Shown piece by piece: positions 25,562-36,934 of a DNA stretch of 64,000 nt (positions are counted from its first letter, which is position 1; each line of letters opens with the position of its first letter). This DNA comes from an uncultured Bacteroides sp. (GTDB taxonomy: Bacteria; Bacteroidota; Bacteroidia; Bacteroidales; Bacteroidaceae): NCBI RefSeq assembly GCF_963666545.1, contig NZ_OY762899.1, positions 2,418,001 to 2,482,000 of the forward strand, written 5' to 3'. Below the pieces are notes generated by a model that ran no database searches, was not told the DNA's origin, and worked only from the letters and a program-made list of their open reading frames with translations. The position numbers were made by a program, and so were the translations under genes.

Positions 25562-26164
25562 ATGAAAAGATGGCTTAACATACTAATATTTATTTTAGTA
25601 ACTCTTCTGCATTGCTCTTTATGCAGCGCGCAGGAGGATAAGAAAGCTATTTCCTATCTTGTTCCGGCATGTGTTTATCAAGGAGATACCATTCCTTGGG
25701 TGCAACTTCCGGAAGTATATGTATTTAAGCCGTTGATCTTTAAGAATAATAAAGAAAGAGTAGATTATTACCGCCTTGTTTATAACGTTAAAAAAACACT
25801 TCCAATATCCAGAGAAATAAATAGGGCTATCATCGAAACTTACGAATATATTGAAACTCTACCTGACGAAAAAGCAAAGAAGAGGCATATAAAGCGAGTT
25901 GAAAAAGGATTGAAAGATCAATATACTGCTCGAATGAAGAAGCTCTCTTTTACACAGGGGAAGTTATTAATAAAATTAGTAGACCGTCAGTCAAATCAAA
26001 CTTCATACGAAATAGTAAAAGCCTTTATGGGACCTTTTAAAGCAGGATTGTATCAAGCCTTTGCCGGACTCTTTGGAGCAAGCCTTAAAAAACAATATGA
26101 TCCTCAGGGAGAAGATCAATTAACTGAACGAGTAGTATTGTTAGTAGGAAATGGTCAACTGTAG
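25562..26164 (+). CDS. DUF4294 domain-containing exported protein
   Basis: A 200-residue Bacteroidetes protein with a signal peptide (MKRWLNILIFILVTLLHCSLCSAQ). It carries the conserved DUF4294 core, PEVYVFKPLIFKNNKERVDYYRLVYNVKKTLP (written here as one family region, about residues 50-82), and a helical middle rich in Lys and Arg. The part KAFMGPFKAGLYQAFAGLFG at about 160 is typical of the family. Its function is unknown. A TATTTTTG at 25550-25557 is very close to the ATG, so the transcript may have almost no leader, or the real promoter lies elsewhere. Confidence 0.8.
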   Translation: MKRWLNILIFILVTLLHCSLCSAQEDKKAISYLVPACVYQGDTIPWVQLPEVYVFKPLIFKNNKERVDYYRLVYNVKKTLPISREINRAIIETYEYIETLPDEKAKKRHIKRVEKGLKDQYTARMKKLSFTQGKLLIKLVDRQSNQTSYEIVKAFMGPFKAGLYQAFAGLFGASLKKQYDPQGEDQLTERVVLLVGNGQL

Positions 26165-26179
26165 AAAGAAATTACTTTC

Positions 26180-26719
26180 TTAGAATGAAGTTATTTTTTT
26201 AAAGAAATCCCATATTACGATCCCTGCAGTTACTGATACGTTCAACGAATGCTTTGTTCCATATTGAGGAATCTCTATACAACCTTCAGAATGATTAATA
26301 ACTTCTTGATTTACCCCTTTCACTTCATTGCCCAGTACCACAGCATACTTCTTTGTTTTGTCAAGCTCCAATTCATCCAACATAATACTTCCTTTAGCCT
26401 GTTCAATAGAATATACCATATAGCCTTCGTTCTTTAAGTTATCAACAGCTTCAACAGCGTTATTAACATATATCCAATCCACTGAGAATTCAGCTCCTAA
26501 AGCAGTTTTATGCATATCAGGATGGGGAGGAACCGCTGTTATTCCACATAGATAAATACGTTCTACTCTAAAAGCATCAGACGTGCGAAAGACTGATCCT
26601 ATATTATGAAGACTACGAACGTCATCCAATACTACCACCAAAGGAAGCTTCTGAGCCTCTTTAAACTCTTCCGCACTCAGTCTGTTCAACTCGGTAATTT
26701 TCAACTTCCGTAGATTCAT
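26180..26719 (-). CDS. SpoU/TrmH-family RNA 2'-O-methyltransferase
   Basis: SPOUT-class methyltransferase acting on tRNA or rRNA riboses. The three family motifs are visible: motif 1 in VRSLHNIGSVFRTSDAF (about residue 34), motif 2 in YAVVLGNEVKGV (about 125), and motif 3 in IPQYGTKHSLNVSVTAGI (about 150). The 179-residue length is that of a short TrmH without an added substrate-binding domain. The target nucleotide is not known. It converges with the DUF4294 gene, with only 15 bases between the stops. A probable -7 box (TAATTTTG on the minus strand) is at 26757-26764. Confidence 0.92.
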   Translation of the reverse strand: MNLRKLKITELNRLSAEEFKEAQKLPLVVVLDDVRSLHNIGSVFRTSDAFRVERIYLCGITAVPPHPDMHKTALGAEFSVDWIYVNNAVEAVDNLKNEGYMVYSIEQAKGSIMLDELELDKTKKYAVVLGNEVKGVNQEVINHSEGCIEIPQYGTKHSLNVSVTAGIVIWDFFKKITSF

Positions 26720-27213
26720 TTTATTCGCTTATTTATCAGTAAACATATTAATGCTGCAAAATTACTCATTTATGTTTGAACATCTATAAACTTCAGTTAA
26801 CTTCTCTGTTAATAACTGTTCATACACTGTGAAAACATCATGGAAAGAAAACGAATATATCTTTTGTATTATTGAAAAACATCCATATTATCTAGTGAAA
26901 TGAACCTTCCAAAAAAGTTAGTAGAAATTTTCAAGCCTTACTTAAACACATTTTTAAACCCTAATTTTTCTGTTTATGCCTCAAAGTTCTTAACTTTGCA
27001 GCTTATCAACAGGGTGTTAATTAAACTTATATAACCCTTATAATCAGTACATAACATAGAATGTAGTTGTTCATATATAACTAATAAGAGTCTGCTTGAT
27101 GCTAATAACTTAGTAACCAAATAAAAATGTATTTTTTTACTAACACTATTAACAAGCCATTATAACTAATATATATTTTTAAAGAGATAGACTGAAGAAA
27201 TAAAAAGATAATA
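26720..27213. other. AT-rich gap and leader of nadA
   Basis: The gap contains the -7 box of the RNA methyltransferase gene (26757-26764, minus strand). On the plus strand TAACTTTG at 26991-26998 would start the nadA transcript near 27005, giving a leader of about 210 bases. The leader is very AT-rich with repeated TAACTAATA-like words and no hairpin I would call a riboswitch. No open frame of note. Confidence 0.45.
26991..26998 (+). promoter_or_regulatory. Probable -7 box of the nadA promoter
   Basis: TAACTTTG matches TAnnTTTG. It is about 215 bases before the nadA ATG, so the leader would be long. Confidence 0.45.
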
Positions 27214-28206
27214 ATGAATAGAGAAGAGTGGTTGAAAAAAGGTTTTGTAAATGAACCTATCAATGAAGGCATAGATCTTAAGATTGCCATTAATAAGCTG
27301 AAGAAGGAGAAAAATGCAGTGATATTGGGTCACTACTATCAGAAAGGTGAAATTCAGGATATTGCTGATTTTGTTGGTGATAGTTTGGCACTGGCTCAAT
27401 GGGCTGCTAAAACGAGTGCTGATATCATTGTGGTGTGTGGTGTTCATTTCATGGGAGAAACAGCTAAAATACTTTGTCCGAATAAGAAAGTCCTTGTACC
27501 TGATTTGAATGCTGGTTGTTCATTAGCTGATAGTTGTCCGGCAGATCAGTTTGAAAAGTTTGTCAAAGAGCATCCTGGATATACAGTAATATCCTATGTA
27601 AATACAACAGCTGCCGTTAAAGCACTGACTGATGTGGTTGTTACCTCTACTAATGCGAAACAGATAGTAGAAAGCTTTCCCAAAGATGAGAAGATTATTT
27701 TTGGTCCGGATAGAAACTTAGGTAATTATATTAACTCAATTGCTAACCGTAACATGTTGTTATGGGATGGAGCTTGTCATGTTCACGAACAGTTTTCTGT
27801 AGAAAAGATAGTAGAGCTTAAAGCACAATATCCTGATGCAATTGTACTTGCACACCCTGAATGCAAAAGTGTGGTACTTAAGTTGGCTGATGTGATTGGT
27901 TCTACAGCTGCCTTGTTGAAACATGCTGTTAACAGCAGTGAACAATGTTTCATTGTTGCTACGGAATCAGGTATTCTGCATGAGATGCAAAAGAGATGCC
28001 CCGGAAAGACGTTTATTCCTGCTCCTCCTAACGATAGCACTTGTGCCTGTAATGAGTGTAGCTTTATGCGTTTGAATTCGTTAGAGAAGCTCTATAACTG
28101 TTTGAAGTATGAGTATCCTGAGATAGAGGTTGATCCGGATATTGCAAAGAAAGCTGTGAAACCTATTAAGAAGATGTTGGATATATCTGAAAAGTTAGGT
28201 TTATAA
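27214..28206 (+). CDS. nadA: Quinolinate synthase A
   Basis: Condenses iminoaspartate (made by NadB, gene at 3412) with dihydroxyacetone phosphate to quinolinate for NAD synthesis, using a 4Fe-4S cluster. Signatures are ILGHYYQKGEIQDIADFVGDS (near residue 36, given here as a region), HFMGETAKIL, and the three cluster cysteine regions NAGCSLADSC (about 104), HPECKS (about 216) and CACNECSFM (about 280). The length of 330 is usual. The start ATGAATAGAGAAGAG is preceded by an A-rich stretch. It ends at a bidirectional terminator shared with rdgB. Confidence 0.96.
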   Translation: MNREEWLKKGFVNEPINEGIDLKIAINKLKKEKNAVILGHYYQKGEIQDIADFVGDSLALAQWAAKTSADIIVVCGVHFMGETAKILCPNKKVLVPDLNAGCSLADSCPADQFEKFVKEHPGYTVISYVNTTAAVKALTDVVVTSTNAKQIVESFPKDEKIIFGPDRNLGNYINSIANRNMLLWDGACHVHEQFSVEKIVELKAQYPDAIVLAHPECKSVVLKLADVIGSTAALLKHAVNSSEQCFIVATESGILHEMQKRCPGKTFIPAPPNDSTCACNECSFMRLNSLEKLYNCLKYEYPEIEVDPDIAKKAVKPIKKMLDISEKLGL

Positions 28207-28226
28207 AGGTATATGCATTTTAATAT

Positions 28227-28266
28227 AAAAGAGCACACAGAATAACTTTTATCTGTGTGCTCTTTT
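28227..28266. terminator. Bidirectional terminator between nadA and rdgB
   Basis: AAAAGAGCACACAGA (28227-28241) and TCTGTGTGCTCTTTT (28252-28266) form a perfect 15-base stem with a 10-base loop and A/T-rich ends on both sides. Confidence 0.88.
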
Positions 28267-28272
28267 AGTATG

Positions 28273-28863
28273 TTATTTCTTATCATAGGAACGAAGAAAT
28301 TCGCAGAGTTTATTGACAGCCAACGCTCGATGACTAATTTTATTTTTCACATCATTTCCTAATTCGGCAAATGTTTTATCATAGCCTTCAGGAATAAAGA
28401 TAGGGTCATAACCAAATCCGGCTTCTCCCCTCTTTTCTTTTATGATTTCTCCTTTAATAATCCCTTCAAAAATATATTTTTCTCCATTCAAAATAAGAGC
28501 AATGGCGGTACGAAATTGAGCTTTACGATTTTCTTTTCCTTCAAGTGCATGAAGAACTTTCAGCATATTTGCTTGTGGGTTTTTATCTTCGCCTGCATAA
28601 CGGGCCGAATAAACGCCAGGTTCGTTGTTTAAAGCCTCTATTTCGAGTCCGGTATCATCTCCAAAGCAATTCAATCCATACGTATTATATACGTATTCTG
28701 CCTTAAGTAAGGCATTTCCTTCAAGGGTATTTTCTGTTTCAGGAACATCTGTGTCACAATGAATATCTTTTAGGCTGAGAAGTTCTATTTTATTACCCAA
28801 TATGAGTGATACTTCTTCTAGCTTATGAGCATTGTTGGTGGAAAAAACTAGTTTCTTTTTCAT
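28273..28863 (-). CDS. rdgB: dITP/XTP pyrophosphatase (RdgB/HAM1 family)
   Basis: Removes non-canonical purine triphosphates (dITP, XTP) from the nucleotide pool. The frame is open from 28935, but the ATG at 28863 ([19 protein letters not shown]) starts exactly at the conserved nucleotide-binding strand and gives 196 residues, the normal size. Family motifs are STNNAHK (about 8), [12 protein letters not shown] (about 68), GFGYDPIF (about 148) and SHRALA (about 178). It begins 7 bases after the yitT stop, so leuS, yitT and rdgB probably share one transcript. Confidence 0.95.
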   Translation of the reverse strand: MKKKLVFSTNNAHKLEEVSLILGNKIELLSLKDIHCDTDVPETENTLEGNALLKAEYVYNTYGLNCFGDDTGLEIEALNNEPGVYSARYAGEDKNPQANMLKVLHALEGKENRKAQFRTAIALILNGEKYIFEGIIKGEIIKEKRGEAGFGYDPIFIPEGYDKTFAELGNDVKNKISHRALAVNKLCEFLRSYDKK

Positions 28864-28870
28864 TCTTATT

Positions 28871-29746
28871 TTATTTGATGCGATCAAATCCTTCACCATA
28901 GACACCAATGACAGAACTTTGTGAGATAAAAGCATTTGGATCGATGTCTTTTACTAAACGAAATATTTGTATGGACTGACTTTTCTTGGCCATAACTACT
29001 AATACTTTCACATCGTTTTTACTATACCATCCGGTACCATTTAAAACGGTTACCCCACGATGCGTATCGGCAATAATGCAGTCGGCAATCTTTTGATATT
29101 CTTTTGAAAAGATGAGAAACTGCACAGATTGACGGGCACTGTTTACTATAAGATCGAGTACATAGCTGATAACAACCAATGTAACGAAGCCAAAAACGAC
29201 TCTTCTCCAGTCATTGAATACAAAGTAACAGGAAGAGATGATGACTACATCACAATAGAGAATCATCCGTCCAAAGGTTACATCACGATATTTATTAACT
29301 ACAGCTGCTATAATATCTGTTCCACCCGTGCTTCCGTTATTTATAAAAACAACTCCCAAACCGATACCACAGAGACTGGCACCTATCACACAAGCCATAA
29401 AATCTTGTCCCGGACCTAAAATTAAAGTATTTCCTATCAATTGTTGAAATAACCAGAGCAAGAATGTGAGAGAAAAGATAGCATAAGTTGTTTTTATACT
29501 AAACTTTGGCCCTAGTATTTTAATGGCAGCGGTCATTAACACAGCATTGATAAGAAAGTAACTATATTGAATGGGTACACCTGTAGAGTAATAAATGATA
29601 GCAGAAATACCTGTCACTCCTCCCGTAGTTATCTGATAAGGAAGCAGAAAAGCCGACCAGCCGATTGCATAACATATCAATCCGAAGGTAATGAGAATAT
29701 AATCTCTTGATTCTCTCAGAACGTCTGATTTTGAAGGCTTGACCAT
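28871..29746 (-). CDS. YitT-family membrane protein (DUF161 + DUF2179)
   Basis: A 291-residue inner-membrane protein with about five hydrophobic segments in the first 190 residues (starting [20 protein letters not shown], then [18 protein letters not shown], the YitT signature). It has a soluble C-terminal DUF2179 domain ([28 protein letters not shown]...). The function of the family is not established. It is the middle gene of leuS-yitT-rdgB, 23 bases after leuS. Confidence 0.9.
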   Translation of the reverse strand: MVKPSKSDVLRESRDYILITFGLICYAIGWSAFLLPYQITTGGVTGISAIIYYSTGVPIQYSYFLINAVLMTAAIKILGPKFSIKTTYAIFSLTFLLWLFQQLIGNTLILGPGQDFMACVIGASLCGIGLGVVFINNGSTGGTDIIAAVVNKYRDVTFGRMILYCDVVIISSCYFVFNDWRRVVFGFVTLVVISYVLDLIVNSARQSVQFLIFSKEYQKIADCIIADTHRGVTVLNGTGWYSKNDVKVLVVMAKKSQSIQIFRLVKDIDPNAFISQSSVIGVYGEGFDRIK

Positions 29747-29769
29747 TGAATAATTGTTTTATTATTTAG

Positions 29770-32601
29770 TTAAACTACGATATTTATTAATTTGTTAGGA
29801 ACAACAATCACCTTTTTAGGTGTTTTTCCTTCTATCCATTTTTGAGAACGTTCGTCTTTTAATGCTTCTATTTGTATGGATTCGCTTGTAGCATCAGCAG
29901 GAAATTCCATATTGAAACGGGCTTTTCCATTAAAAGAAATAGCATAGTTCACTACATCTTCTTTAAGATACTCTTCGTTCCATTTAGGCCATTGAGCATC
30001 GCAAACGGAGGTACTGTTTCCCAATACTTCCCAAAGTTCTTCACTTACGTGGGGTGCAAAAGGAGCAAGGAGAACAACTAATTTGTTCAAAATCTCTTTC
30101 TTATAACACTTCAACGTGAAGAGTTCGTTTATACAGATCATGAATGCACTTACGGAAGTATTGTATGAGAACTGTTCGATATCACCGGTTACTTTTTTAA
30201 TCAGTTTATGTAGTGATTTCAATTCTTCTTTAGTAGGAGCTTCATCTGTTAGAATGGATTGGCCATCTCTGTTGAAGAAGAGTGTCCAAAACTTACGGAT
30301 GAAACGATGTACGCCGTCAATTCCGTTCGTATCCCATGGTTTTGATTGTTCTACCGGTCCAAGGAACATCTCGTACATACGCAATGTATCAGCACCATAT
30401 TTTTCAACAATCATATCAGGGTTAACAACGTTAAACATTGACTTACTCATCTTTTCTACTGCCCATCCACAGATGTATTTGCCATCTTCAAGTATGAATT
30501 CGGCAGTAGCAAATTCCGGTCTCCATGCTTTGAATGCTTCTCTATCAAGTATGTCGTTTGATACGATGTTTACATCTACGTGAATAGGAGTGACGTCGTA
30601 TTGATCTTTCAGATTGAGTGAAACGAATGTATTCGTATCCTTTATGCGATAAACAAAGTTACTGCGTCCTTGAATCATTCCTTGGTTTACCAACTTTTGG
30701 AAAGGTTCTTCTTTCACTGTTACATTAAGATCGAAAAGAAATTTATTCCAGAAGCGAGAGTAGATAAGGTGGCCTGTAGCATGTTCCGTGCCACCTACAT
30801 AAAGGTCAACATTCTGCCAATAGGCATTGACTTTTGAATCAACTAAACATTGATTGTTGCGTGGATCCATGTAGCGCAAATAGTAGGCAGATGAACCTGC
30901 AAATCCCGGCATGGTGTTGAGTTCCAACGGGAAGATTGTCTTATTATCTATTTTTTTAGTATCCACTACTTCTTTATTTGCTTCATCCCATCCCCATTTA
31001 GTGGCATTACCCAACGGCGGTTCTCCTGTTTCGGTCGGTAGGAATTTGGTTACTTCAGGAAGTTGTAATGGAAGTTTGCTTTCATCTATCATATAAGGCA
31101 TTCCCTCTTTATAATAAACAGGGAATGGTTCGCCCCAATAACGTTGACGAGAGAAAATAGCATCACGCAAACGGAAATTGACTTTTACACGGCCTAATCC
31201 GCTCGTCTTGATGTATTCTTTTGTTTTAGCGATGGCTTCTTTTATGCTCAAGCCATTCAACACCAATCCACCTTCGGGAGTGCCCGGGCGAGGGGAGTTG
31301 ATCATGATTCCTTCTTTGGCATCAAAACTTTCTTCACTAACGTCACAACCTTCTATCAGCGGACGTATTTCTAAGTTGAAATGTTTGGCAAATGCATAGT
31401 CACGACTGTCGTGCGCCGGTACTGCCATGATGGCCCCCGTGCCGTATCCGGCTAATACATAATCGCTTATCCATACAGGAATTGCTTCATTGGTAAGCGG
31501 ATTGATGGCATAACTGCCTGAAAAGACACCACTTACACTACGATCAGCAATTCGTTCGCGTTCAGTACGCTTCTTGGTGCGTTCCAGATAAGCATCTACT
31601 TCCTCTTTTTGATCAGGAGTGGTGAGTTGAGCTACCAATTCACTTTCAGGAGCAAGCACCATGAAAGTGACACCAAAGACTGTATCGGCACGTGTGGTAA
31701 ATATGGTAAATTCTATTTCACTGTCTTTTACGTTGAAACGCATCTCGGCACCTTCTGAACGACCAATCCAGTTGCGTTGTGTTTCTTTCAATGAATCCGT
31801 CCAATCAACAGTTTCCAGTCCATCGAGCAAACGTTGTGCATATGCCGATACACGTAAACACCATTGGCGCATCACCTTTTGAATAACCGGATGGCCACCC
31901 CGTTCGGATACACCGTCCACAACCTCATCATTGGCCAACACAGTTCCCAAAGCCGGACACCAGTTTACCATTGTGTTGCCTAGATAAGCAATCCTATAGT
32001 TCATTAACGTTTCCTGTTGCTGCTTTTCGTTCATCGCTTTCCACTCTTGAGCGGTGAAAGTAAGCTCTTCGCTGCAAGCAACATTTAAACCCTCTGTTCC
32101 GGTTGCTTCGAATGCTTCAATAAGTTCTTCAATCGGCATCGCTTTCTTTTCGTCCTTACAGTAAAAGCTATTGAACATCTTAATGAAAGCCCATTGCGTC
32201 CATTGGTAATATTCAGGATCGCATGTACGTATTTCACGGTTCCAGTCGAATGAGAATCCAATCTTATCCAACTGTTCGCGGTAACGATTTATATTGTTGA
32301 TAGTAGTAATCGCGGGATGTTGTCCTGTTTGAATAGCATATTGCTCGGCAGGCAGTCCGTAAGCATCATAACCCATGGGATTGAGCACATTGAAGCCTTG
32401 CAAGCGTTTGTAGCGGGCATAAATATCCGAAGCGATGTAACCCAGCGGATGTCCCACATGTAGTCCGGCTCCTGAAGGATAGGGAAACATGTTGAGTACA
32501 TAGAATTTTTGCTTTGCTTCATCTTCCGTTACCTGATAGGTTTTTTCTTCTACCCATCGTTTCTGCCACTTCTTCTCAATCTCCCTGAAACTATATTCCA
32601 T
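29770..32601 (-). CDS. leuS: Leucyl-tRNA synthetase
   Basis: Class I aminoacyl-tRNA synthetase charging tRNA-Leu. The 943-residue protein has the HIGH-type motif in [19 protein letters not shown] (about residue 38) and the KMSKS motif in [11 protein letters not shown] (about 700). It also has a CP1 editing domain with [12 protein letters not shown] (about 310) and [19 protein letters not shown] (about 400), and a C-terminal anticodon-binding part. It is the first gene of the leuS-yitT-rdgB unit and is divergent from mutS. Confidence 0.97.
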   Translation of the reverse strand: MEYSFREIEKKWQKRWVEEKTYQVTEDEAKQKFYVLNMFPYPSGAGLHVGHPLGYIASDIYARYKRLQGFNVLNPMGYDAYGLPAEQYAIQTGQHPAITTINNINRYREQLDKIGFSFDWNREIRTCDPEYYQWTQWAFIKMFNSFYCKDEKKAMPIEELIEAFEATGTEGLNVACSEELTFTAQEWKAMNEKQQQETLMNYRIAYLGNTMVNWCPALGTVLANDEVVDGVSERGGHPVIQKVMRQWCLRVSAYAQRLLDGLETVDWTDSLKETQRNWIGRSEGAEMRFNVKDSEIEFTIFTTRADTVFGVTFMVLAPESELVAQLTTPDQKEEVDAYLERTKKRTERERIADRSVSGVFSGSYAINPLTNEAIPVWISDYVLAGYGTGAIMAVPAHDSRDYAFAKHFNLEIRPLIEGCDVSEESFDAKEGIMINSPRPGTPEGGLVLNGLSIKEAIAKTKEYIKTSGLGRVKVNFRLRDAIFSRQRYWGEPFPVYYKEGMPYMIDESKLPLQLPEVTKFLPTETGEPPLGNATKWGWDEANKEVVDTKKIDNKTIFPLELNTMPGFAGSSAYYLRYMDPRNNQCLVDSKVNAYWQNVDLYVGGTEHATGHLIYSRFWNKFLFDLNVTVKEEPFQKLVNQGMIQGRSNFVYRIKDTNTFVSLNLKDQYDVTPIHVDVNIVSNDILDREAFKAWRPEFATAEFILEDGKYICGWAVEKMSKSMFNVVNPDMIVEKYGADTLRMYEMFLGPVEQSKPWDTNGIDGVHRFIRKFWTLFFNRDGQSILTDEAPTKEELKSLHKLIKKVTGDIEQFSYNTSVSAFMICINELFTLKCYKKEILNKLVVLLAPFAPHVSEELWEVLGNSTSVCDAQWPKWNEEYLKEDVVNYAISFNGKARFNMEFPADATSESIQIEALKDERSQKWIEGKTPKKVIVVPNKLINIVV

Positions 32602-32660
32602 AGCTATCTTAACTTTAGTGTGATATGTATTAATTTCTACCTGTTTATAGATTTAGTTGG

Positions 32661-32690
32661 CAAATTTACATGTTTATTTTCAGATAACAA
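32661..32690 (-). promoter_or_regulatory. Promoter of leuS
   Basis: On the minus strand a TTG box (complement of 32688-32690) is followed after 19 bases by TAAATTTG (32661-32668), a good match to the two-part Bacteroides promoter, about 60 bases before the start codon. Confidence 0.68.
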
Positions 32691-32771
32691 CATCGGCTGA
32701 TGAAAAAGCACAGTTTAAGGTGCTGAGAGCTTATTTTTATTGGATGCGCTTATTACTTGGAGATTTTTATG

Positions 32772-32779
32772 TAGATTTG
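32772..32779 (+). promoter_or_regulatory. Probable -7 box of the mutS promoter
   Basis: TAGATTTG matches TAnnTTTG, 31 bases before the TTG start of mutS. No good -33 box. Confidence 0.45.
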
Positions 32780-32810
32780 TTCTATTATTCAACTTAAAAA
32801 GAAGAGAAAA

Positions 32811-35435
32811 TTGACTGTGAACAATGATGATATCGAACTAACCCCGATGATGAAGCAGTTTCTGGATCTGAAAGCGAAACATCCGGATGCCGTAATGCTT
32901 TTCAGGTGTGGCGACTTCTACGAAACATATTCTACCGATGCTGTGATAGCTGCCGATATTTTGGGAATTACATTAACTAAGCGGGCCAATGGAAAAGGAA
33001 AAAGCGTAGAGATGGCTGGTTTTCCGCACCATGCGCTCGATACATATCTTCCAAAACTGATTCGTGCAGGCAAGCGGGTAGCTATTTGTGATCAGCTTGA
33101 AGACCCCAAGACGACAAAGAAACTGGTGAAACGAGGGATTACCGAATTGGTTACGCCCGGCGTTTCTATCAATGATAATATTCTTAATTACAAAGAGAAC
33201 AACTTTCTGGCAGCTGTTCATTTTGGTAAAGCAAATTGTGGCGTGTCGTTTCTCGACATTTCTACCGGAGAGTTTCTTACTGCCGAAGGACCTTTTGACT
33301 ATGTGGATAAGCTGCTCAACAACTTTGGTCCGAAAGAGATCTTGTTTGAGAGAGGCAAACGTGGCATGTTCGAAGGTAACTTTGGGAATAAGTTCTTTAC
33401 TTTTGAACTAGACGATTGGGTTTTTACGGACACTACTGCCCGTGAGAAGTTGCTTAAGCACTTTGAAACCAAGAACCTGAAAGGATTTGGTGTGGAACAC
33501 TTGAAGAACGGCGTTATCGCTTCGGGTGCTATCTTGCAATATCTGGAGATGACTCAGCATACGCAGATAGGACATATCACGTCGTTGGCACGCATTGAAG
33601 AAGACAAGTTTGTGCGTTTGGATAAGTTTACTGTGCGTAGCTTGGAACTTATATCGAGCATGAACGATGGCGGAAGTAGCTTGCTGAGCGTGATTGATAA
33701 AACGATCAGTCCGATGGGGGCACGTTTGTTGAAGCGTTGGATGGTGTTTCCATTGAAAGATGAGAAACCAATAAACGACCGCTTGAATGTGGTGGAATAT
33801 TTCTTTCGTGAGCCCGACTTTAAGGAGCTGATCGAAGAACAACTTCACCTGATAGGTGACTTGGAGAGAATCATTTCCAAGGTAGCCGTGGGACGTGTTT
33901 CTCCGCGTGAGGTGGTGCAACTTAAAATCGCTTTACAGGCTATAGAGCCGATTAAGGAGGCTTGTCTTGCTGCCGATAATCCGAGTTTGAATAGGATAGG
34001 AGATCAGCTGAATCTTTGTCTCTCCATCCGGGAAAAGATTGAGAAAGAGATAAACAATGATCCTCCATTAATGATCAATAGAGGAGGCGTGATAAAGAGT
34101 GGCGTGAATGCTGAACTGGATGATCTGCGCCAAATAGCTTATTCGGGCAAAGATTATCTGTTACAGATTCAGCAACGTGAAAGTGAACTGACAGGCATAC
34201 CTAGTTTGAAGATAGCTTACAACAGTGTGTTTGGTTACTACATTGAAGTACGCAACGGGCATAAGGATAAAGTTCCTCAGGAATGGATAAGGAAGCAAAC
34301 GTTGGTGAATGCCGAACGGTATATCACACAGGAGTTGAAGGAGTATGAAGAAAAGATTCTGGGTGCTGAAGATAAGATTTTGGTGCTCGAAACGAGACTT
34401 TATAATGATCTGGTTTTGTCTTTGGCGGAATATATTCCTGCCATACAGATCAATGCTAACCAGATAGCGCGACTCGATTGTTTACTCTCTTTTGCCAATG
34501 TGGCGCGAACAAACAATTATATTCGTCCGGTGATAGAAGATAGCGATGTTTTGGATATTCGCCAAGGGCGCCATCCGGTTATTGAGAAGCAACTGCCGAT
34601 AGGAGAGAAGTACATTGCTAACGATGTGATGCTAGATAGTGCTTCGCAACAGATCATCATCATAACGGGTCCGAACATGGCCGGTAAGTCGGCTCTCTTG
34701 AGGCAGACGGCTTTGATTACGTTGTTGGCACAGATCGGCTCTTTTGTTCCCGCCGAAAGCGCACACATCGGTATGGTTGACAAGATATTCACTCGTGTGG
34801 GAGCAAGTGATAACATCTCGGTGGGAGAGTCTACTTTCATGGTAGAGATGAACGAGGCGGCAGATATCCTGAATAACGTTTCGCCACGCAGCCTTGTACT
34901 CTTTGACGAGTTAGGGCGGGGTACTTCTACTTACGACGGTATTTCTATTGCTTGGGCGATTGTGGAATACATTCACGAGCATCCCAGAGCAAAGGCACGT
35001 ACGCTTTTCGCTACGCACTATCATGAGTTGAACGAAATGGAGAAGTCCTTCAAACGGATAAAGAACTACAACGTGTCGGTGAAGGAGGTAGACAATCGTG
35101 TAATCTTTTTGCGTAAGTTGGAGCGGGGTGGGAGTGAGCACTCTTTTGGTATCCATGTGGCCAAGATGGCCGGTATGCCCAAAAGTATTGTGAAGCGTGC
35201 CAATGATATACTTCATCAGTTAGAGAGCGATAACCGTAAACAGGGTATTTCGGGTAAGCCTTTGGCAGAAGTGAGTGAGAAACGGGAAGGCATGCAACTT
35301 AACTTCTTTCAGTTAGACGACCCCATTCTTTGTCAGATAAGAGACGAAATATTGAATCTGGATGTGAATAATCTGACGCCTCTTGAGGCACTTAATAAGC
35401 TGAGTGATATAAAGAAGATAGTAAGAGGAAAATAG
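32811..35435 (+). CDS. mutS: DNA mismatch repair protein MutS
   Basis: Recognises mispaired bases and starts repair with MutL. The 874-residue protein contains the mismatch-binding domain I with the Phe-x-Glu motif in CGDFYETYS (about residue 36; GDFYE is typical). The ATPase domain has Walker [10 protein letters not shown] (about 620), the signature around [14 protein letters not shown] (about 678), and Walker [17 protein letters not shown] (about 695). I chose the TTG at 32811 ([17 protein letters not shown]) because the conserved TPMMKQF start is at residue 12 and an A/G-rich stretch with AAGAAGAG lies just upstream; a downstream ATG would cut conserved sequence. Confidence 0.96.
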   Translation: MTVNNDDIELTPMMKQFLDLKAKHPDAVMLFRCGDFYETYSTDAVIAADILGITLTKRANGKGKSVEMAGFPHHALDTYLPKLIRAGKRVAICDQLEDPKTTKKLVKRGITELVTPGVSINDNILNYKENNFLAAVHFGKANCGVSFLDISTGEFLTAEGPFDYVDKLLNNFGPKEILFERGKRGMFEGNFGNKFFTFELDDWVFTDTTAREKLLKHFETKNLKGFGVEHLKNGVIASGAILQYLEMTQHTQIGHITSLARIEEDKFVRLDKFTVRSLELISSMNDGGSSLLSVIDKTISPMGARLLKRWMVFPLKDEKPINDRLNVVEYFFREPDFKELIEEQLHLIGDLERIISKVAVGRVSPREVVQLKIALQAIEPIKEACLAADNPSLNRIGDQLNLCLSIREKIEKEINNDPPLMINRGGVIKSGVNAELDDLRQIAYSGKDYLLQIQQRESELTGIPSLKIAYNSVFGYYIEVRNGHKDKVPQEWIRKQTLVNAERYITQELKEYEEKILGAEDKILVLETRLYNDLVLSLAEYIPAIQINANQIARLDCLLSFANVARTNNYIRPVIEDSDVLDIRQGRHPVIEKQLPIGEKYIANDVMLDSASQQIIIITGPNMAGKSALLRQTALITLLAQIGSFVPAESAHIGMVDKIFTRVGASDNISVGESTFMVEMNEAADILNNVSPRSLVLFDELGRGTSTYDGISIAWAIVEYIHEHPRAKARTLFATHYHELNEMEKSFKRIKNYNVSVKEVDNRVIFLRKLERGGSEHSFGIHVAKMAGMPKSIVKRANDILHQLESDNRKQGISGKPLAEVSEKREGMQLNFFQLDDPILCQIRDEILNLDVNNLTPLEALNKLSDIKKIVRGK

Positions 35436-35438
35436 TAA

Positions 35439-35483
35439 AATCCCTGATTAATCCTTACTTAGAAGTAGGAATAATCAGGGATT
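35439..35483. terminator. Bidirectional terminator between mutS and lgt
   Basis: AATCCCTGATTA (35439-35450) pairs perfectly with TAATCAGGGATT (35472-35483), with partial pairing continuing inside the loop region, between two converging genes. Confidence 0.8.
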
Positions 35484-35518
35484 CTTTGTGTTTATAAGTC
35501 TCCGTTTATAACTTTCGA

Positions 35519-36352
35519 CTATTTCATTTTATCCAATCTCTTTCCTAAGAGTATGCTGGTAACTCCTATTATAATGAAAGGTATGCTGAGCCACTGTCCC
35601 ATGTTAAGTGTCATTCCGTCTTCAAAATTTACTTGATTTTCTTTCAGGAATTCGATAAAGAATCGGAAAGTGAAAATCAAGGTAAGACAAAGCCCGAAGA
35701 AGAATCCGCGGTGAAGCTTTTTGCTATAATTCTTGTATAAATACATGGTGACGAGGAAGAAGCAGAAATAGGCTATTGCTTCATAAAGTTGGGCCGGATG
35801 GCGGGGAATCATATCCTCACGTTCAAAAACAAATGCCCATGGAACATCGGTTGCTTTGCCAATGATTTCGGAGTTCATTAGGTTGGCCAGGCGGATGAAG
35901 CATGCAGTGATGGGTGTTGCCACTGCTATCATGTCGAGCACATCTATGTAGTTGAGCTTTGTTTTACGCACATAAAGCCAAAGAGCTATGATTAACCCGA
36001 TGGTGCCTCCATGACTGGCTAACCCTTCGTATCCCGTAAATTTCCATCCTCCTTGAGGCAGAAATTTGATAGGAAGCAGCATCTCAACAGGGCGGGAGAG
36101 ATAATAATCCGGCTGGTAGAACAAGCAATGACCTAAGCGTGCTCCAAGCAGTATGCCGAAAAAGCAATAAAAGAAGAGTGGTTCGAACTTGTCTTCGCCA
36201 ATCTTTTTGTCGCGAAACTGATAGTGAACTACGAGGTAAGCCAGAAAGATGCCTACAGCCCATAATAGCCCATAGTACCTGATGGAGATGCCGAAAAGCC
36301 TGAATAGTTCCGGATCCGGATTCCAATTGATTGTAGCAAGAAGATGATTCAT
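35519..36352 (-). CDS. lgt: Prolipoprotein diacylglyceryl transferase
   Basis: Inner-membrane enzyme that adds diacylglycerol to the lipobox Cys of prolipoproteins, needed for the many lipoproteins of this organism (for example the SusD protein at 9100). The 277-residue protein has about seven membrane segments. It also has the family motifs [12 protein letters not shown] (about residue 114, with the conserved His-Gly), [12 protein letters not shown] (about 155) and RHPAQLYEA (about 184). Its ATG overlaps the stop of the acetyltransferase gene by 4 bases, so it is the last gene of a tightly coupled three-gene operon. Confidence 0.95.
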   Translation of the reverse strand: MNHLLATINWNPDPELFRLFGISIRYYGLLWAVGIFLAYLVVHYQFRDKKIGEDKFEPLFFYCFFGILLGARLGHCLFYQPDYYLSRPVEMLLPIKFLPQGGWKFTGYEGLASHGGTIGLIIALWLYVRKTKLNYIDVLDMIAVATPITACFIRLANLMNSEIIGKATDVPWAFVFEREDMIPRHPAQLYEAIAYFCFFLVTMYLYKNYSKKLHRGFFFGLCLTLIFTFRFFIEFLKENQVNFEDGMTLNMGQWLSIPFIIIGVTSILLGKRLDKMK

Positions 36353-36930
36353 ACTTGTTTTTCTTTCGTTTCATTTAATTTTCTGATAACTCTAGCAGGA
36401 TTTCCTACCGCAAGTGAGTCGGCAGGGATGTCTTTTGTCACCACAGATCCGGCACCAATCACGGTACGATCTCCGATGGTTACTCCGGGACAGATGGTGG
36501 CGTGTCCGCCTATCCAGCAACGTTCGCCAATGGTGACCGGCTTGCAGTCTTCCCATTTATCTCTTTCATCGGCTTCGAGAGGATGCTGAGCGGTGTATAT
36601 GTGTACTCCGGGTGCTATCATTGTATGCGCTCCGATGGTGACTTTTGCACCATCCAGAATCACAGCCCCGAAGTTTATGAATACTTTGTCTCCGGCATAA
36701 ATGTGATCGCCGTAATCGCAATAGAAAGGAGGCTCAACATGTATATTTTTGGCCGAATTCGGGAAAAGTTCATTGGTTACGTCTTGAAACTTGTCCGTGT
36801 AATATTCCGTAACATTTAGTTTGTGGAGTGTTCTTTTTACTTTGGTACGTATATCTACCATTTCCTTGCTATGGGCATTGTAGTGTTCACCCGCAAACAT
36901 TTTTGCTTTTTCTGATTCTCCTTTATCCAT
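36349..36930 (-). CDS. Maltose/galactoside-type sugar O-acetyltransferase
   Basis: Left-handed beta-helix acetyl-CoA transferase acetylating a sugar hydroxyl. The ATG at 36930 ([24 protein letters not shown]) begins the conserved N-terminal Mac domain; the longer frame from 36981 runs into the end of the gene upstream. Hexapeptide repeats occupy about residues 75-185. The catalytic-type His is in [15 protein letters not shown] (about 115). The C-terminus [12 protein letters not shown] is typical. The natural substrate is unknown. It starts 4 bases after the reductase gene ends and overlaps lgt by 4 bases. Confidence 0.9.
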   Translation of the reverse strand: MDKGESEKAKMFAGEHYNAHSKEMVDIRTKVKRTLHKLNVTEYYTDKFQDVTNELFPNSAKNIHVEPPFYCDYGDHIYAGDKVFINFGAVILDGAKVTIGAHTMIAPGVHIYTAQHPLEADERDKWEDCKPVTIGERCWIGGHATICPGVTIGDRTVIGAGSVVTKDIPADSLAVGNPARVIRKLNETKEKQV

Positions 36931-36934
36931 TGTT

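Noticed and set aside
26720-27213. Riboswitch or small RNA in the nadA upstream gap
   Set aside because: AT-rich without stable pairing or terminator; nothing beyond promoter-like boxes could be supported.
33408-33920. 170-codon open frame opposite mutS
   Set aside because: Antisense to a well-conserved mutS region; no signal, domain or promoter.
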